Of a stretch of DNA of 64,000 nucleotides, positions 26,409 to 35,516 are shown piece after piece. This DNA is from Schlesneria paludicola DSM 18645 (GTDB lineage Bacteria; Planctomycetota; Planctomycetia; Planctomycetales; Planctomycetaceae). The notes beneath the pieces were generated by a model. The model saw only the letters and a program-made list of their open reading frames with translations, ran no database searches and was not told where the DNA came from. The translations under genes were made by a program, and so were the position numbers. The stretch is from assembly GCA_945876035.1 (NCBI GenBank), contig CAMCMU010000001.1, forward strand, positions 1-64,000. Direction: 5' to 3'. Position 1 is the first letter of the stretch, and the number at the start of each line of letters is the position of its first letter.

Positions 26409-27677
26409 ATGATGCCCGTGCAACTGAGTGAATTTGCGAAGTCTCTTTCCGTCGAAACCGCGTTCAATGTTCTGGCCATTGCGAAGTCGCTGAAGGCGAC
26501 CGGCAAAGATGTCGTTGAACTTGAAATCGGCGATAGTCCGTTTGACAGTACGGCATCCGCAAAATCTTCCGGAGTGGAGGCAATCCAACAGAACAAGTCA
26601 CATTACTGCCCGTCACCAGGTTTGCCAGAATTCCGTGACGCGGCTGCCCGATTCGTCAAACATGAATTTGGCATCCCCGCGGAAGCGGGCAATATTGTTG
26701 TTGCACCAGGAGCCAAGATTTTTGAACAGTATTTTTGCGAAGCGTTTCTCAATCCTGGCGACGGCGTTCTCGTGTTCAGCCCCTATTTTCCAACATACTT
26801 GCCGAATATTCTACGTCGCAATGCTCGACCTGTTCTCTCACCGCTTCGCCAGGCAACCGGGTTTCGTCCCGAAATGTCAGCCATCGAAAACTTCCTTAAG
26901 ACAGATCCCTCGCCAAAAGCTATTTTTTTTAACTCGCCACATAACCCAACAGGTGGAGTGATGACCCGGCAAGATTTGCGTGACATCGCGGATCTGCTTC
27001 GGGGGACCAATGTCGCCGTATTCAGTGACGAGCCCTATTGTCACATGGTTTGGAAAGGAACTCACGATTCCCTGCTCTCTGAGCCAGGAATGCTTGAGCG
27101 ATCTGTGGGCGCGTACACATTCAGTAAGAGCTATAGCATGAGTGGTTGGCGACTCGGTTTTTCGGTCGCATCCCTCGAAGTCTCGGACGCCATCGGAAAG
27201 ATGATCAATACGACGTTGTCCTGCACCCCGCCTTTAGTACAACTCGCCGGAAAGGCCGCACTTGAAAACGATAAGACCGAACGCGATACGGTGATGCAAA
27301 AGTTCCGTAAGAAGGTCGAATTGCTGACGAATGGCCTAAACCTGCTCGAGGGATTTCGTTCCTTGGATCCAGCAGCCACGTTCTACGTTTTCCCGAACGT
27401 GGCGGAGGTTTGTAACCGACTCGGAATCACCAGCCATGGTCTCGCATTGTACTTTCTCGAGGGCGCCGACGACAAATTTGGTGTTGCCTGCTTGGGTGGC
27501 GAATGCTTTGGCGACGCCGGAGGCGGTTTCCTTCGGTTCAGTTGTGCCGAACCTGACGAACGACTGAGACAGGCACTCGACTTTCTACCCGTTGCCATTT
27601 CACGCTTGGATCGTATCGCCGCATATCTTGAAAAGCATCCGAAATATCGGTTGGCACAAGCGTATTCAGTTGGCTGA
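26409..27677 (+). CDS. PLP-dependent aminotransferase, class I/II (fold type I)
   Basis: The 422-residue enzyme transfers amino groups using pyridoxal phosphate. Lys240 in TFSKSYSMSGWRLGF is the Schiff-base lysine; Asp207 (FSDEPY) and the NSPHNPTGG stretch near 175-183 are the other cofactor contacts. The C-terminal RFSCAEPDERL holds the carboxylate-binding Arg. It is close to aspartate/tyrosine aminotransferase-like enzymes, but the substrate cannot be assigned. Two adjacent ATGs (26409, 26412) and a GTG at 26403 are possible starts; the family begins about here. The VanZ gene follows 110 bases downstream on the same strand. Confidence 0.9.
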   Translation: MMPVQLSEFAKSLSVETAFNVLAIAKSLKATGKDVVELEIGDSPFDSTASAKSSGVEAIQQNKSHYCPSPGLPEFRDAAARFVKHEFGIPAEAGNIVVAPGAKIFEQYFCEAFLNPGDGVLVFSPYFPTYLPNILRRNARPVLSPLRQATGFRPEMSAIENFLKTDPSPKAIFFNSPHNPTGGVMTRQDLRDIADLLRGTNVAVFSDEPYCHMVWKGTHDSLLSEPGMLERSVGAYTFSKSYSMSGWRLGFSVASLEVSDAIGKMINTTLSCTPPLVQLAGKAALENDKTERDTVMQKFRKKVELLTNGLNLLEGFRSLDPAATFYVFPNVAEVCNRLGITSHGLALYFLEGADDKFGVACLGGECFGDAGGGFLRFSCAEPDERLRQALDFLPVAISRLDRIAAYLEKHPKYRLAQAYSVG

Positions 27678-27786
27678 AAAAACGTCCAAAAGACAACGGC
27701 AGGAATATCGTTCCGTACTGCGTTTTGGCATAAATCTGTTGTTTTTTGTCAATCCGTTTCGGCGAATAGAAACCGTACAAAAACAC

Positions 27787-28260
27787 ATGATTTCAGGGAC
27801 GCTATCACAAGTGGAAGGGGACGCGACTGTTAAAACCACGCAACATCGACGCAATCTGACGATGCTGCTCACTATTGCGCTCGTTGTGTATTGGCTGAGT
27901 GCGTTTTTGGGAACACACGTTCCCCTACGAATTCACACAGACCTCTTACCACACAATACGGATAAGGTACTGCACGTTATTGGCTATGCCATTCTTGCGG
28001 CTCTTCTGTTGGGACGACGTGCCAGCCGAGGACCGTTTGGCAGGCGCAGCACGCTTGTTCGATGGGTTTTACTTATGGCTTACGGCGCATTTGATGAGCT
28101 GTCGCAACAGTTGGTCGGACGACACGTCGAATTTGCCGACTGGCTAGCGGATCAAGCCGGAGTGTTGTGCGGACTCGGTTTTGTGATTCTGTTAGTCCGC
28201 ACCCTTGGCTCAAGAACGATGCCGCATATCACAGGGCCACACGTCGAAGAACTGGCCTGA
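27787..28260 (+). CDS. VanZ-like membrane protein
   Basis: A 157-residue membrane protein of the VanZ family. After a polar stretch, four hydrophobic segments follow, with the family motifs NTDKVLHVIGYAILAALLL near 58 and AYGAFDELSQQLVGRHVEFADWLADQ near 97. VanZ gives teicoplanin resistance in some enterococci, but most bacterial homologues are uncharacterised, so a resistance role should not be assumed. The frame is open into the aminotransferase gene; I chose the ATG at 27787, and MLLTIALVV further in is another option. Neither has a strong ribosome-binding site. Confidence 0.82.
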   Translation: MISGTLSQVEGDATVKTTQHRRNLTMLLTIALVVYWLSAFLGTHVPLRIHTDLLPHNTDKVLHVIGYAILAALLLGRRASRGPFGRRSTLVRWVLLMAYGAFDELSQQLVGRHVEFADWLADQAGVLCGLGFVILLVRTLGSRTMPHITGPHVEELA

Positions 28261-28295
28261 CAGGGGAAGCGGACTTCAGAACAAAATGTCCGTTT

Positions 28296-28336
28296 CAACA
28301 AAATACGGTCGACGTTGTGTCGATCGTATTTTGTTG
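28296..28336. terminator. Long hairpin between convergent genes
   Basis: An 18-bp stem with one G-T pair: CAACAAAATACGGTCGAC pairs with GTCGATCGTATTTTGTTG around loop GTTGT. It lies between the stop of the VanZ gene (28260) and the stop of the DUF1598 gene (28355), so a bidirectional terminator is the simplest reading. A/T-rich stem ends could provide the U tract on both strands. Confidence 0.8.
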
Positions 28337-28354
28337 TGTGAAGTCTCGCAATTA

Positions 28355-30079
28355 TCAACGGACATCCCACCACCAACGACGCGATGGCACTTCACGAGGC
28401 ACCGACGATCCTAAAACCTCGTCGAGCTGAGTCGATTGTTTGCGGAGGTCGACATCCCGTACCACGGACATCAAATCCGCCCTGACACCGCCGGCGACTT
28501 GGACAACGATGTCTTTGCCTCGATAAGTACGGTGATTGACGACTGAGTCGATCTCTTTAGGAACGGCATATCGGGCCGGAATGTATTCGCCACTTGGTGC
28601 GAATGAGCCCAAGTTCCAATTCGCTTTTCGGTCGAGCTTTTCGTGATGAATCAACGCTGAGACGAGTGCCAAATCGAAAATATTTTGTGCGTCTGCGAAC
28701 ACCAGATCGCGAGCAGCAAGTTTTCCATAATTCGCAGTAAAAGTTTCGGCAAACAACCGATTGGTCGAACCTGACTGGCCGGTGGAGAGGTGTTTTCCAT
28801 CCGTTGTCAGCATTTGGTTTTCAGACTGGCAGAGGACGGAAGAGCCTTGAATTTCAAATGCATTCTTGCTGGAACTGTGCGTCAAACCATCGTATTTCAT
28901 CGTCAACCACCAGCGAAGAGCATCCACCGTCTGAGCGTTCTTCTGTTGAGCCACCGGGAGTAGGTCGAAGTAACTGGGGATGTCTTTTCCAAGATTCAGC
29001 TTGTCGATTCCGATAAGCTTCATCCGATAGTCCGCTTCGACGATCACGCGGGCGACTCGGCTGTCAGAGGGAACTCCCCAGATTTCGACATCTTGGCGGC
29101 CCAGTTTCTTCTGGAGTTCATTAACCCAGCCTTTGACAGCGGCCGGTTGCATCGACGTTGACTGAGCCACATAATCCGTCAAAGCCCGAATACCTGAATC
29201 TCGAGTATTGATCGAACAGCCAAAGTCCGCATCACCCCGAGCAAAAGTTCTCAAAACGGTGACTAAATCATCCAGCTGGAGAGTCGGGCGACCATTACTG
29301 ATGGTTACGGGTTGCCCCTTGGCGTTGTACTGCCAGCCTTCGGCGGGCCCTGCGATAGCAAGATCGTTTGATTCGGGATGGACGAAGACATACCTGATTT
29401 GCGACAGCCCCGCGAGTTGAGCCATTGTCTCAGGGATCGGCTGCCCACCCTCAAGCCTTGCTGCCACAGCACGCTCCAGACGGCTCAACGAAACGATCCG
29501 CAGATCAGATGGGCGAGCGACATCGAGATTGATGTCTGCAGCCCTAGCAAACATCCCCAAAGACTCCAAAACACGTGACTGTTCTGCATTCGTGAGACAA
29601 CGTAGCACTCCATCGGGAGCAACGCGCACACCGGTCTCAAAAGGCGACATCGAGCCGCCCACACCGTCACCCTCCGACCATGGTCCACTCGTATTTTGTT
29701 GAATCAAATCCATCAGAGAACTGAAATCGGCGCCACTGCCTCCTCCGAACGCTCCACGCCCGGACTGGCTGCCGTTCCCCGCTCCTTTGCCAAATAACCG
29801 AGTCGCTCGTCGCACAGTGGCTGTTGATGACCTCAAATCACCGGCCTCTAATTGTGCGGCAGCGATTTGGCTCAACAGTGCGGCTTTGTCGGTGGGATTC
29901 GTCTCCTCCGCAGCAAGATCCAAGACGAGCCCGAATTCACCCGCGTCCAGATGATCTTTGACCTGCTGCGTACGATCCGTCTTGGGTGGTGCCTCGGAGG
30001 CTGCGAACACTGCCGATAGAATAAAGACGCCGCTCAAGCCCGCGACACGACAAAGAGACAATGATCGGCTACACGACAT
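28355..30079 (-). CDS. Exported DUF1598 protein
   Basis: The 574-residue protein is planctomycete-specific in type. A signal peptide (MSCSRSLSLCRVAGLSGVFILSAVFA) is followed by two or so TPR-like helices (HLDAGEFGLVLDLAAEET, AAAQLEAGDLRSSTATVRRA) and a glycine-rich linker with SGADFSSLMDLIQQN. The large domain from about residue 165 to 540 has the DUF1598 features PDGVLRCLT, SLSRLERAVAARLEGG, IRYVFVHPESNDLAIAGPAEGW and YRMKLIGIDKLNLGKDIPSYFDL. No biochemical role is known. The start at 30079 is chosen because the signal peptide begins there. The 414 bases upstream to mutM hold the promoter and no supported gene. Confidence 0.85.
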   Translation of the reverse strand: MSCSRSLSLCRVAGLSGVFILSAVFAASEAPPKTDRTQQVKDHLDAGEFGLVLDLAAEETNPTDKAALLSQIAAAQLEAGDLRSSTATVRRATRLFGKGAGNGSQSGRGAFGGGSGADFSSLMDLIQQNTSGPWSEGDGVGGSMSPFETGVRVAPDGVLRCLTNAEQSRVLESLGMFARAADINLDVARPSDLRIVSLSRLERAVAARLEGGQPIPETMAQLAGLSQIRYVFVHPESNDLAIAGPAEGWQYNAKGQPVTISNGRPTLQLDDLVTVLRTFARGDADFGCSINTRDSGIRALTDYVAQSTSMQPAAVKGWVNELQKKLGRQDVEIWGVPSDSRVARVIVEADYRMKLIGIDKLNLGKDIPSYFDLLPVAQQKNAQTVDALRWWLTMKYDGLTHSSSKNAFEIQGSSVLCQSENQMLTTDGKHLSTGQSGSTNRLFAETFTANYGKLAARDLVFADAQNIFDLALVSALIHHEKLDRKANWNLGSFAPSGEYIPARYAVPKEIDSVVNHRTYRGKDIVVQVAGGVRADLMSVVRDVDLRKQSTQLDEVLGSSVPREVPSRRWWWDVR

Positions 30080-30493
30080 GATGACACCCGATTTAATCTG
30101 ATTAATCTGAACGCTGAAACATTGGAGGAACCCGCTCGAAAATTCCTCGGTAGAACTTAGAACGAGCCGCACGCAACACGGCGCCGGACACAGTAAGATC
30201 GTCCGTTGATGGTGCAACGTCAAGAAAAAACTGTGATTTTGCTGCTACTCGTAAACTCCGGCCGGCCATCGGCCAACTTTTCGCGCCAGCCGATAGGATG
30301 GCATTTTCGTGCCCTGTGGGCAGACTTTGCAACGCAAACCGAATCCGAAGAGTTTTCCTTAACGAATCCTTTGGCACAATGAGCGTAATCCGACGCCTCT
30401 CGTTCGAGTGTCGCAATTCTCAATCCGAAGCTGCGGCTTGTCTGGCGCGCGTCTCGTGTCCTGTGAAGATTCCGTCTTAAGAAAGACAATCCC

Positions 30494-31333
30494 GTGCCTG
30501 AGCTTCCTGAAGTTGAAACGATGGTCCGCGGAATTCGTCCATTCGTTGAAGGACGACGAGCCATTGACTTCAAGGGTTGTCCCACACATTGCCGTCCCAT
30601 CAGTATTCTGCCGCCATGTGCCGACGTGTTTCACAAAATTCAAAATCAAGTGGTGACTACGGTGGGGCGAATGGGAAAGCGAATTGTCCTCGAATTTTCG
30701 AATCGTTTAAGTCTCGTGATCGAACCGCGGATGACGGGGTTAGTCTTGATGTCTCATCCTCCTGACACGACCCATTTACGATTTGAACTAAAGTTTTCGG
30801 GACGCCGTCAATTCAATTCTATTTGGTTTTGGGATCGACGCGGATTGGGGACAGTCCGGTTGTTTGATCCCGATCAACGTGAAAATGCACTCGGAAAAAC
30901 CCGCCTCGGCCCGGATGCCCTGGAGATCACCGAAGCGCAATGGCGAGAACGACTGGGAAGGACTCGCCGCGCAATCAAAACAGCTTTGCTGGATCAGAAG
31001 CTCGTCGCCGGAATTGGAAATATCTATGCGAGTGAGATCTTGCACCGGGCACGCATCGACCCGCAACGCTGTGCCGACTCGTTGAACTCGAATGAACTGA
31101 AACGACTCGCCGTGGCTGTCCGCTCGGTTCTGGAACTGGCGATTGAATTGGAGGGTTCAACACTGGGGGACGGCACGTACCGCAACGCATTGAACAAACC
31201 CGGCCAATATCAAAATGAACACCGAGTCTACATGCGGGACGGCGAGCAATGCACGACATGCAATCGCGCGACGATACTACGCATGGTCCAGACGCAGCGA
31301 TCAACGTTTCATTGTTCTTATTGCCAAAAGTGA
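30494..31333 (+). CDS. mutM: Formamidopyrimidine-DNA glycosylase
   Basis: The 279-residue base-excision repair enzyme removes 8-oxoguanine and formamidopyrimidines and nicks the strand. It begins PELPEVE after the initiator, with the catalytic N-terminal Pro and adjacent Glu, which fixes the GTG at 30494 as the start. Lys in GRMGKRIVLEF near 57 and the helix-two-turn-helix motif LLDQKLVAGIGNIYASEILHRARI near 158-181 are present. The C-terminal zinc finger has CTTC and CSYC, with RSTFHC supplying the conserved Arg. Length is normal for Fpg. Confidence 0.96.
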   Translation: MPELPEVETMVRGIRPFVEGRRAIDFKGCPTHCRPISILPPCADVFHKIQNQVVTTVGRMGKRIVLEFSNRLSLVIEPRMTGLVLMSHPPDTTHLRFELKFSGRRQFNSIWFWDRRGLGTVRLFDPDQRENALGKTRLGPDALEITEAQWRERLGRTRRAIKTALLDQKLVAGIGNIYASEILHRARIDPQRCADSLNSNELKRLAVAVRSVLELAIELEGSTLGDGTYRNALNKPGQYQNEHRVYMRDGEQCTTCNRATILRMVQTQRSTFHCSYCQK

Positions 31334-31411
31334 TCCGGATGGCTCATTGAATAAAGTCCTGGACTTGCCGTCTGACCGACATTTCTCAAGAGACACGTAA
31401 CGCTGTTGGAC

Positions 31412-32242
31412 TCAGAACTTGTGCCCCGGCTGCGGACCGGCGTTTGTTCGAGTCAAGATTTCTGGTCCGGATTCCGTGATCAGAATGGTGTGCTCGAATT
31501 GAGCTGACAGAGACAGGTCCATGGTCCTGACTGTCCACCGGTCTCGATTGTCGAGCATGGTACGCCATGTCCCCACATTAATCATCGGCTCAACCGTAAA
31601 ACACATTCCGGGTTCGAAGACCACATTGGAGGCTCCGTTTGGAGGCACATAATGGGGAACACCCGGTTCCTGGTGAAAATTACGCCCGAGACCGTGACCT
31701 TGATACTCTTGCACCACGGAATAACCCTGCATTCTCGCGAATCGTTCAATCGCACGGCCGATATCAGTCAACCGGCCGTGCACATGAATGGCTTCGAGAC
31801 CAAGATGTATCGATTCAAACGTCGCTTGAACCAGTTTGCGAGCCTCGTTTGATACTTGACCAATTAAAAATGTCTCCGATGAATCTCCGTGCCAACCATT
31901 GACAATTGTGGTCAGATCCAAGTTAACGATGTCACCTTCTCGGAGCGCTATTCGATTGGGGATGCCATGACAAACCACTTCATTGACGCTGGTACAAATG
32001 CTGTTCGGATAGTTTTTATAACCTAGGCACGCCGGCGTGTGACCGTGGTCCATCGTATATTCGTAGGCCATTCGATCGAGTTCGATGGTCGCCACACCCG
32101 CTTTGACGAATGCGCGTAAGGCATCCATCAACTGTGCGTTAAATCGACCAGCCGCACGCAACCCTTCCTGTTCCTCCGCATTGTGCAAAGGAATTTTCGT
32201 TTTTTCTTTGGCCCTGTGAGCCACTCCCGGCACGATTTTCAA
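31412..32242 (-). CDS. map: Methionine aminopeptidase, type I
   Basis: The 276-residue dinuclear metalloprotease removes the initiator Met from nascent proteins. Metal ligands are visible in order: Asp in NLDLTTIVNGWHGD and the Asp at its end, His in GHGLGRNFHQEP, Glu in FTVEPM and Glu in QFEHTI. The substrate His lies in CHGIPN. Start is a TTG at 32242 (KIVPGVAHRAKEK) with GAGGGC about 8 bases upstream; a GTG at residue 7 is an alternative. An N-terminal zinc-finger extension is absent. It is convergent with mutM; the spacer is 78 bases. Confidence 0.95.
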   Translation of the reverse strand: MKIVPGVAHRAKEKTKIPLHNAEEQEGLRAAGRFNAQLMDALRAFVKAGVATIELDRMAYEYTMDHGHTPACLGYKNYPNSICTSVNEVVCHGIPNRIALREGDIVNLDLTTIVNGWHGDSSETFLIGQVSNEARKLVQATFESIHLGLEAIHVHGRLTDIGRAIERFARMQGYSVVQEYQGHGLGRNFHQEPGVPHYVPPNGASNVVFEPGMCFTVEPMINVGTWRTMLDNRDRWTVRTMDLSLSAQFEHTILITESGPEILTRTNAGPQPGHKF

Positions 32243-32607
32243 TACAAAGCCCTCTTAATAACGCTTCGATTTCCGTGTCTAAACAGCGATCGAAGGGTTT
32301 ATATCGACAAGACATCCGGTCGGGGGATCGTTGTAGTCCCCGACGTATTTCTTCCAAATAAGTGAACTGCCGAACTGTGCTCCAGTGTCGTCTCGGGATA
32401 AACATTTCGCAAGTGAAAACTAGTGCCACGCGTTGCACACTGCCCTACCGTGGATCGGCAATACCTGCCGAATCCATCGGATTTAGAAAATTCAATCTAA
32501 ATTTCTTAAGCAGGAAAGTCGGCGTAGCCGATACAAACTGTGGACAGATCTGTATCAGATCGTTTTCGCTTGAGGGTTGGTACATCTTTCATGATGGAGA
32601 CTGCTCC

Positions 32608-34110
32608 TTGTCTCCCCCTTATTGTCACTCTCAGACGTTTGCCACTTCGCGACTCTTGTTGCTTGGAGCGATCGTTCATGGCGTTTGCGCGGGCGCCGGC
32701 TGCAGCAATACTCGGCAGTCGATGACGCAATTCATTCCGTCCGTACCCAATACGTTATGGAACGCCAATCGCGACGTAAAAAGTGAGGATATTTCAGACA
32801 TCAAACCGTCCGTAAAGGCGAACGTGGCCGCGATAGAGGAACCATCCGAATCAAAAAGCGATCTTGCTTCGGGGTCAGCATCGGTCACCCTCGAGAATCG
32901 GAGCGGCGACCCAAACGCACGGCCATCGTTCAGAAAAGAGCCAAGGACCGCTCGCACTGGTGTCCATGTTTCTTCGTTTTCCCCGGATCACGAAGGCAAT
33001 CTGACACATCATGAATCCGCCAAATCCGCTTTGCCTAGCCAATCCGTGCCCGATGCTGAACAGGACCAAATTGAGCGATTGAAAGCGGCGCTTGCGAAAG
33101 ATGCCCATCGCGATACTGATCCCGATCGAATTGTTGGCGGCGTCAACAACGACGCTCGAGTTCGCGTCGACTCTTTGTTGAGCCGGGCAAAACGATTATT
33201 TGATGGCGGTCAGTTGAATGATGCTCGCCAGAAAGCACAACAAGCCCAAATGGTAGGTGAATTGGCTCGACTCGATTTTTCCCCGAACGAAGAGCGGCCG
33301 ATCGATCTGGTTCATCAGATCGAGGATCATTTGGCGACACAGCGAAATCCTTTGGATCCGGCGGAAACCGATCCGGTCACGGGCGATGTTGTCGAACCGG
33401 TTGAAGCCGATTTCTCTGATCAAATCGTCACGCCAGCAAACGAACAAACGCGGGAAAAAGGTGATACCGTATCCAGTCGCTCGTGGTTGCGTGAACGAAG
33501 CATCGGTACTGTTTTTCGTCGTGGGCTAAAAAACACCTCTCCAGAAACAAATACGGGCACTCCAAACGCAGAGACGACAGACGGTCAAGCCTTACTTCCG
33601 ATCGAGTTGAGCAAGGATACCGATTCGACAGAAGCGATCGTCAACGCCAATCGCGGCGTAACATTAACTGTTAACAGGAAAAAATTCACAACGGAGCCTA
33701 TCCAAAAACAGGGGACTCTGTTGGGCGTTCGCTCTCGTTCTCGGAAATCCGACGAATCAGATCCTTCGAGTATTGATTCCAAGGCATCCGTCGCCGATCC
33801 TTTCGAGGAAAACCGTACTGAAGCGGCGAGCGAAGAAATTCGAGACTTGCTTGACTGGAGTGCGGCGTCTCCGCTCAAAAACGACTCGCAATTGACGGCT
33901 AACGAAATTGCAACGGATGGCCCATCGTTTGAGGATGTTCGACCGGTTTCTCGGCCTCGCAGTATGGACAGAGGAGTGGGATCGCTTAGCCCCGTTCGCC
34001 AAAGAAACGCAGCCGGAACCGCTTCTTATTCGCGTTCTGTGATTGGCGCCGCTGCGATCATTGTCTGCAGCATGCTCGCATTAGCCTGTTATATCCGTGG
34101 AGCCACATAG
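32608..34110 (+). CDS. Lipoprotein-like protein with C-terminal membrane anchor, unknown function
   Basis: About 500 residues. The frame is open from 32362, but a TTG at 32608 with GGAG 8 bases upstream begins a stretch that reads as a lipoprotein signal (RLLLLGAIVHGVCAGAGC, lipobox Cys near residue 34). A long polar, low-complexity region follows, rich in Ser, Asp, Glu and Arg. One helical element near 190-225 (LLSRAKRLFDGGQLNDARQK, then AQQAQMVGELARLDF) matches an ARQKA repeat-like motif frequent in large planctomycete proteins. The last 25 residues form a membrane helix (SVIGAAAIIVCSMLALACYI). Having both a lipobox and a C-terminal anchor is odd, so the start is uncertain. The 365 bases before 32608 hold no other gene. 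Confidence 0.65.
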   Translation: MSPPYCHSQTFATSRLLLLGAIVHGVCAGAGCSNTRQSMTQFIPSVPNTLWNANRDVKSEDISDIKPSVKANVAAIEEPSESKSDLASGSASVTLENRSGDPNARPSFRKEPRTARTGVHVSSFSPDHEGNLTHHESAKSALPSQSVPDAEQDQIERLKAALAKDAHRDTDPDRIVGGVNNDARVRVDSLLSRAKRLFDGGQLNDARQKAQQAQMVGELARLDFSPNEERPIDLVHQIEDHLATQRNPLDPAETDPVTGDVVEPVEADFSDQIVTPANEQTREKGDTVSSRSWLRERSIGTVFRRGLKNTSPETNTGTPNAETTDGQALLPIELSKDTDSTEAIVNANRGVTLTVNRKKFTTEPIQKQGTLLGVRSRSRKSDESDPSSIDSKASVADPFEENRTEAASEEIRDLLDWSAASPLKNDSQLTANEIATDGPSFEDVRPVSRPRSMDRGVGSLSPVRQRNAAGTASYSRSVIGAAAIIVCSMLALACYIRGAT

Positions 34111-34519
34111 TGTGTCGGTCCTCTTGTGCAATTCCGGTCGCCGTCCTTCTCCACCAAGGAGGAAAAGACCATGCCGATTCGGAAGACGATCTCTTCTGGC
34201 TGACGCAGAACGGACCACGCTGATGCGTCTGAGAACGCGTTGGCCTCAATGAAAAAGGCTGGATCCTCGAGCGATATCAACTTCATCAAGAGAAAACTTA
34301 AAAACGGTGAGCGATCCCTTCAAGCGATACTGTGACGAAATCTGTCCGTGTCGCGATTTCGCAACGTGTGGGACCTGACTGCTACAAACCGAGTAGGGGA
34401 GATCCCGGCCATTGACGATTGTCTGGAAATCGATACGACACCAGCACATTCGTGACATAGAGTTTTAGCAACCAATTGATATTGTCTTGTCACCTGCCTT
34501 GAACTCGGAGTTGCTATCC
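34111..34519. other. Intergenic region with a 10-codon frame behind a strong ribosome-binding site
   Basis: About 410 bases. At 34171 an ATG is preceded by a perfect AAGGAGG 8 bases upstream, but the frame ends after ten codons (MPIRKTISSG, stop 34201-34203). It may be a leader peptide, a truncated gene, or chance. Nothing else is recognisable. Confidence 0.4.
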
Positions 34520-34870
34520 ATGTCAAACAATCCTTGGAGTCGCCCTACCGTTCATGATTTGCGTGTTGTCCTCAAAGGCATCGACAAATTCGACGGCACC
34601 GACCTGAGAGTTCAAGAACGGATGGAATTGACTGTCCCTGCGGAAATTGTAACGCAACGCGGAAACTCCATTCCCGCCATTACGCGAGAACTCAACCATT
34701 TGGGAATCGGCCTGCTACACCGTGGCTCAATTTCATTGGAGGAAGTGGCCGTAAAGATTGCGACAGAGTTGCAAGAATATTCCTATCCGGTCTTCATCGA
34801 ATGGTGCGTCCCCTGTGAAAATGGAATGTTCCTGAGCGGCGGAAGATTTATGAGCCAGCCAGATTCCTGA
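34520..34870 (+). CDS. PilZ-like domain protein
   Basis: A 116-residue soluble protein. The RxxxR motif of PilZ c-di-GMP-binding domains is present as RVQERMEL near residue 30; the usual D/NxSxxG motif is degenerate (NHLGIG near 60). Short beta-strands follow, ending FIEWCVPCENGMFLSGGRF, as in the PilZ barrel. If it binds c-di-GMP, affinity may be altered by the missing Ser. Start ATG at 34520 has GGAG 9 bases upstream; an upstream in-frame start (34487) lacks support. It stands alone between two gene-poor stretches. Confidence 0.72.
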   Translation: MSNNPWSRPTVHDLRVVLKGIDKFDGTDLRVQERMELTVPAEIVTQRGNSIPAITRELNHLGIGLLHRGSISLEEVAVKIATELQEYSYPVFIEWCVPCENGMFLSGGRFMSQPDS

Positions 34871-35516
34871 ACCGCCATCGAACACACAAATCCACCGTCT
34901 CGGCCTTTGCTTTCGACCAAACCCAGAAGAACAGACCTTCGGTTTACTTCTTATCCAGTTGAGGGCACGATCGCTTCCCAGAGATCGAGGATCGCGAGGT
35001 ATGACTTCGCGGTCGACCCTGCCGTACCGCAGGAGCGTCTGCGTGTCAGACAAGGCTTTAATTCGGGCTCTCTCAAACACGCTTCGATTTTACGGAGGGG
35101 CCGAATTTTCCGGAAAATTTCCCCCGTAAAGAGCGATGAAGTCATCTCGTCCTTGCCGCCGGTTTCGATTCATCCGGTGTCGTGTTTTTCGATGTCGCCG
35201 CCGTTCATTCTAGGCCACAAAGGGTATCGGATCAGGATGATTTCAAGGCCCAATTCTTCGGCCCTCAAAACAGATCGTGTTCGGGGCGACATTGACAGAT
35301 CCATTCCGCATCTGATGCTTGTTCCACGACCACGGACGTTGTCTACTATCCATGAGATTATTGAAAACAAACGCCCCGAAAAATAGCCGATAAAAAGTTC
35401 CGAAACCTTTCGATCAACTTTGTGTCACCGACAGTCGTGCAACGGGCGATTGAAACCAAACTTCCTCTGGCCATCGATAAACCGACGGCGGATGTCGGGT
35501 TCCTTTCGAGTTGGAC
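34871..35516. other. Intergenic region before PSD1 gene
   Basis: About 650 bases. A plus-strand frame of 159 codons (34907-35386) is open but Arg/Ser-rich and unrecognisable, without ribosome-binding site. The promoter of the PSD1/DUF1501 pair should be in the last part. Nothing else is seen. Confidence 0.4.

Noticed and set aside
34907-35386. Plus-strand 159-codon frame before the PSD1 gene
   Set aside because: Arg/Ser-rich, no ribosome-binding site, no similarity to anything I know.
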